From positions 1 through 17,257 of the forward strand of contig RFIY01000157.1 of NCBI GenBank assembly GCA_003695505.1: a stretch of 17,257 nt of DNA, read 5' to 3'. Shown here piece after piece: positions 14,402-17,257 of the stretch. Made by a program: the position numbers and the translations under genes. This DNA is from Candidatus Dadabacteria bacterium (GTDB taxonomy: Bacteria; J088). Position 1 is the first letter of the stretch. Each line of letters starts with the position of its first letter. Below the pieces are notes generated by a model. That model saw only the letters and a program-made list of their open reading frames with translations. It ran no database searches and was not told where the DNA came from.

Positions 14402-15095
14402 GTCGGCCTCCGTCAACCGGCAGCACGGCGCCCGTGACATAGGACGCGTCCAAAGCAAGAAAACAGACCGCTTCCGCCACGTCCTGCGGCGTTCCCATGC
14501 GTTTCAGCAAGGTGCGTTCGGTCGAGCGGCGAATCATCTGCTCATCATAGTCGACCGGTGCAAGGACCGGCCCCGGTGCAACCGCGTTGACCCGCACCTC
14601 GGGAGACAGTTCGCGTGCGAGCAGCTCCACGGCAGGGTGAAGTGCGGCCTTCGCGATCGAGTGCGCGCCATAGCCGGGCCAGAGCACAAGGCCGGCTGCA
14701 TCGGAAACCAGCACAATCGCCCCACCCCTCGCCCTCATCGTCTCACCGATGTGCGCGGCCAGCCAGACCGGCGCGCGAAGATTCAGCGCAAGGATTTCGT
14801 CGAATTCCGCGGGGCTTGTCTCTCTGAGGCGCGCCCGGACGAAACTTGCCGCACTCAATACGAGCAGATCCGGCGGTTGCGCCTCGGTCACAACATCCGC
14901 AAACCGTTCAAGGGCTCCGGGATCACGCAGATCGGCCTGGAGCACCCGGCTTCCAGCCGGAAGTGTTGCGACAAGCGCCTCCGCAGCATCGCGGCTACCG
15001 TGACAGTGAACCGTAACCGAGCATCCACGCTGCCCGAGCGCTCGGCTGATGGCCGCGCCGAGCCGCACGGCCCCGCCGGTCACCACCGCGTGCAT
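14388..15095 (-). CDS. Short-chain dehydrogenase, pteridine reductase-like, Tyr replaced by His
   Basis: A 235-aa classical-size SDR. The cofactor loop TGGAVRLG (residues 6-13) is the TGxxxRxG form typical of PTR1/FolM-type pteridine reductases, implying NADPH and a role in reducing dihydropterins or similar. The PTR1-like Asp at the usual Ser position is present (D132 in LVSDAAG). N105, K149 and the C-terminal DGG are also present. The catalytic Tyr of YxxxK is His145 (HSIAK, codon CAC), with a Tyr three residues earlier (Y142). The NNAG motif is degraded to SAAS (81-84). The der stop and this ATG share one base (TGATG), so translation is coupled. Activity may be altered or relocated; the fold assignment is firm. 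Confidence 0.85.
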   Translation of the reverse strand: MHAVVTGGAVRLGAAISRALGQRGCSVTVHCHGSRDAAEALVATLPAGSRVLQADLRDPGALERFADVVTEAQPPDLLVLSAASFVRARLRETSPAEFDEILALNLRAPVWLAAHIGETMRARGGAIVLVSDAAGLVLWPGYGAHSIAKAALHPAVELLARELSPEVRVNAVAPGPVLAPVDYDEQMIRRSTERTLLKRMGTPQDVAEAVCFLALDASYVTGAVLPVDGGRHAER

Positions 15096-16438
15096 CAACG
15101 GCGATCCTCGAAGTAGAGCAGCGCCGGAACATCGTCGAGGCCGAGATGTTCTCGCAGGCGTCGCAGCAGGTAGCGTTGATACGACGGCGGCAACTGATCG
15201 CGCTTCACGTTGCAGAACAGCTTGAAACGCAGCGGCCGTGTTCCGGACTGGGTGCCGTAGTACAGCTTGAAGGGCTTGTGCCGCTTGCGCCGACGGCTGG
15301 TGCGGATCTGCACCGCAGGGGGCGGGTTTTCGGCAATAATCTGCTGCAAAATGTCGTTGAGCCGCGAAGTCGATACGGTCGTATCGAGTTGTTGCACGAT
15401 ATCGCGCACGCGCCGCTCGATCTTGACCATATTGTGGCCGGTCATGGCCGAAATGGTCAGTGATGGCGCCCATTCGACAAACGGCAACATCCGCTCGCGC
15501 TCGCCTTCGAGCTGACGAATGCGTCGTTCGGGATCCTCGACGCGATCCCACTGCGAAAAGAGGATCAGTAATCCCCGCCCCGTGTCGGTCACCCGCGACA
15601 GCAATGTCTGATCCTGTTGGGTGACGCCCTCGGTCGCGTCGATCAGGTACAGGACGACATCGGCGTCGCGCACGGCCTTGAGGCTGCGCGAGACCGTCGC
15701 GGCCTCGAGCTGATCGTCGATGCTGCGTTTGCGCCGGACGCCCGCCGTGTCGACGAATCGTACATGGAATCCGGCCCAGTCCGCCTCGGCGTCGACCGGA
15801 TCCCTGGTCGTACCGGCAATGTCGGAAACCGTTGCCCGTTCGTAGCCGAGCAGCCGATTGAGCAACGTGCTCTTGCCGGCGTTTGGCTTGCCGAGGATCG
15901 CGATCTTCAATGTTTCGTCGTCACTGACCGTTTCGACCGCCTCCTCGAGAGGCAGCGCGGCCTCGACGGCGCTCTCGAGCTCACCGATCCCCCGATTGTG
16001 TGCCGCGCTGACCGGAATGGGCTCCCAGCCCAGTTCGGCCGCCGCAAGCGCTTCCATTTCGGCCCGTTCGTGATCGGCCTTGCTCGCGATCAGCAGGACC
16101 GGTTTTCCGCTGGCACGTACTGCCTGGGCCAGCCAGCGGTCGGTCTCGGTCACGCCGTCGCGGGCGTCGACGACGAGCAGCAGCAGATCGGCCTCGGCCC
16201 AGAGCCGCTGCATCGTGGCCTGGGACTGCTGCAGCACGGGATCGGGTTCGTCTTCGCGAAAGCCGCAGAGATCCCGCAACATCACGGTGCGATCACCCGG
16301 CAGGGTCCACGGTCGCTCGATCCAGTCGCGCGTGACGCCTTCGCGGTCATCGATCAGCGCTGCCCGCGTCCGCGTCAGGCGATTGAACAGCGTACTCTTG
16401 CCGACATTGGGCCGGCCAACCAGCAACACCGTCTTCAT
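15095..16438 (-). CDS. der: Ribosome-associated double-GTPase Der (EngA)
   Basis: A 447-aa protein with two tandem GTPase domains and a C-terminal KH-like domain, acting in 50S subunit maturation in the cytoplasm. Domain 1 has the P-loop GRPNVGKST (8-16), GVTRD and DLCG (56-59). Domain 2 has GKPNAGKST (183-191), GTTRD, and DTAG (230-233). The basic segment RTSRRRKRHKPFKLYY (379-394) begins the KH-like region, and 'PPSYQRYLLRRLREHL' is the usual ending. Oddly, the base-recognition NKxD motif is SKAD (119-122) in domain 1 and SQWD (295-298) in domain 2, and DTGG of domain 1 is DLCG. I chose ATG 16438 because the P-loop follows at once; it overlaps the era stop as ATGA. Length is normal, and there are no frameshifts. 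Confidence 0.95.
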   Translation of the reverse strand: MKTVLLVGRPNVGKSTLFNRLTRTRAALIDDREGVTRDWIERPWTLPGDRTVMLRDLCGFREDEPDPVLQQSQATMQRLWAEADLLLLVVDARDGVTETDRWLAQAVRASGKPVLLIASKADHERAEMEALAAAELGWEPIPVSAAHNRGIGELESAVEAALPLEEAVETVSDDETLKIAILGKPNAGKSTLLNRLLGYERATVSDIAGTTRDPVDAEADWAGFHVRFVDTAGVRRKRSIDDQLEAATVSRSLKAVRDADVVLYLIDATEGVTQQDQTLLSRVTDTGRGLLILFSQWDRVEDPERRIRQLEGERERMLPFVEWAPSLTISAMTGHNMVKIERRVRDIVQQLDTTVSTSRLNDILQQIIAENPPPAVQIRTSRRRKRHKPFKLYYGTQSGTRPLRFKLFCNVKRDQLPPSYQRYLLRRLREHLGLDDVPALLYFEDRR

Positions 16439-17257
16439 TCCCGCTCCCGCTTTTTGCGTTGCTGACCGGCCTCGATCCATGGCATCGCCTGTTGCACCGC
16501 ACGGGCCTGCTTCTTGCCCGGTCTCGTGACATCGAGTTCGCGCAGTATCCGTTCGTTGCGCATCCACTTCGGCGTGACCTTGACGAACAGCTTCAGAAAG
16601 ACGCGACGCTCGAGCAGCGCTTCAGCCAGTTGCCGCGCGCGCGTACCGATCTCGCGAATCATCTGGCCCCCCTCGCCGATGACGATTCCCTTCTGCGACT
16701 TGCGTGCGACATGTATCGCCGCGTCGATCCGTATGACATCGTCGGACTCATCGAACTGCTCGATCTCGACGAACGCCTCGTAGGGCAGCTCCTCGCGCAG
16801 AAGTTCGAACATTGCCTGACGAATGTATTCGGCGACGATGAACCGTACTGGGCGGTCAGACGCGCTGTCGACATCGTACAGTGGTGGCCCTTCCGGCAGA
16901 TGGGCGAAGATCGCGTCGAGCAGGTCTTCGACACCGGTGCCTTCGGCGGCTGACAATCCAAACGGCTGCACGCCGTACTGCTCCTGCAGCGTGCTCGTCA
17001 CGGCGGCCAGTTGCTCAGGTGCGGCCCGATCGATCTTATTGACGGCGACGAGGCACTCCGGACGATCAGCCAGTGATTCCAGCAGGACATGATCCATGGC
17101 GCGCAGCCCGGTCGCCTCGACGAGCAACAGGATCGCATCGGCCCCGCGCACCGCTTCCGCGGCGTTGGCGACGAGCGCCTGATTCAGCGTATCGAGCGCG
17201 GCATGGACGCCCGGCGTATCAACGAAAATGACCTGCCCGCGCGCATCGTCCGTATAG
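16435..17257 (-). CDS. era: GTPase Era, 5' end cut by the window edge
   Basis: The last 273 residues of Era, the GTPase that binds 16S rRNA near the anti-Shine-Dalgarno and checks 30S assembly. The frame stays open through the window end. By comparison with other Eras, about 50 residues including the P-loop lie outside. Visible are DTPGVH (G3), NKID (G4) and a SAAEGTG G5-like segment. The C-terminal KH domain has GEGGQMIREIG. A basic tail rich in Lys/Arg/Gln follows and is longer than in E. coli Era. It overlaps der by 4 nt (ATGA), so the two ribosome-assembly GTPases are translationally coupled. Confidence 0.95.
   Translation of the reverse strand, partial: YTDDARGQVIFVDTPGVHAALDTLNQALVANAAEAVRGADAILLLVEATGLRAMDHVLLESLADRPECLVAVNKIDRAAPEQLAAVTSTLQEQYGVQPFGLSAAEGTGVEDLLDAIFAHLPEGPPLYDVDSASDRPVRFIVAEYIRQAMFELLREELPYEAFVEIEQFDESDDVIRIDAAIHVARKSQKGIVIGEGGQMIREIGTRARQLAEALLERRVFLKLFVKVTPKWMRNERILRELDVTRPGKKQARAVQQAMPWIEAGQQRKKRERE

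Noticed and set aside
15617-16465. Plus-strand open frame opposite der
   Set aside because: It is antisense to a clear double-GTPase gene and has no independent features.

Overview
This is a GC-rich, gene-dense bacterial chromosome segment, most likely from a proteobacterium and probably a gammaproteobacterium-like lineage. That assignment is inference: it rests on the codon style, the Shine-Dalgarno sequences, the era/der housekeeping operon and a perfect FNR/Anr-type box. I see no rRNA, tRNA, CRISPR array or insertion sequence.

Layout. Positions 73-1152 encode a membrane fatty acid desaturase. Positions 1352-1773 hold a compact HicA/HicB toxin-antitoxin pair. Positions 1994-2659 encode a small TPR protein, and 2823-4034 a flavoprotein of the geranylgeranyl reductase family. 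After a 335-bp regulatory interval with several inverted repeats comes a same-strand oxygenase cluster: cytochrome P450 (4370-5647), two tandem KshA-like Rieske oxygenases (5710-6780, 6808-7827), an HsaA-like flavin monooxygenase (7840-9045), a BphC/HsaC-like extradiol dioxygenase (9049-9954) and a [3Fe-4S] ferredoxin (9973-10185). A DGAT2/phytyl-ester-synthase-like acyltransferase follows (10256-11002). After 409 bp without a convincing gene there is a lipoprotein sialidase (11412-12620). The minus strand then carries, in transcription order, era (cut by the window end), der, a pteridine-reductase-like SDR and a large lipoprotein of unknown function. The first three junctions are overlaps of 4, 1 and 14 nt, so this is one operon. 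It converges on the sialidase gene.

How the genes may work together. The oxygenase cluster contains hydroxylation (P450, two Rieske enzymes), phenol-to-catechol oxygenation (HsaA type) and meta-cleavage (HsaC type). This is the enzyme set used to open rings of steroids, resin acids and similar polycyclic terpenoids. It has only a ferredoxin: no ferredoxin reductase, flavin reductase, ring-cleavage hydrolase or CoA-dependent enzymes are in view. The substrate is therefore not determined. Its neighbours, a terpenoid-reductase-family flavoprotein, a neutral-lipid-type acyltransferase and a desaturase, leave open a role in making or modifying a lipid or terpenoid rather than degrading one.

The strongest unexplained signals are four. 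(1) A perfect FNR-type palindrome upstream of the P450 sits where it could activate a promoter. (2) A second palindrome lies 33 bp upstream of it. (3) The SDR has His at the catalytic Tyr position. (4) Der has departed from NKxD in both GTPase domains.
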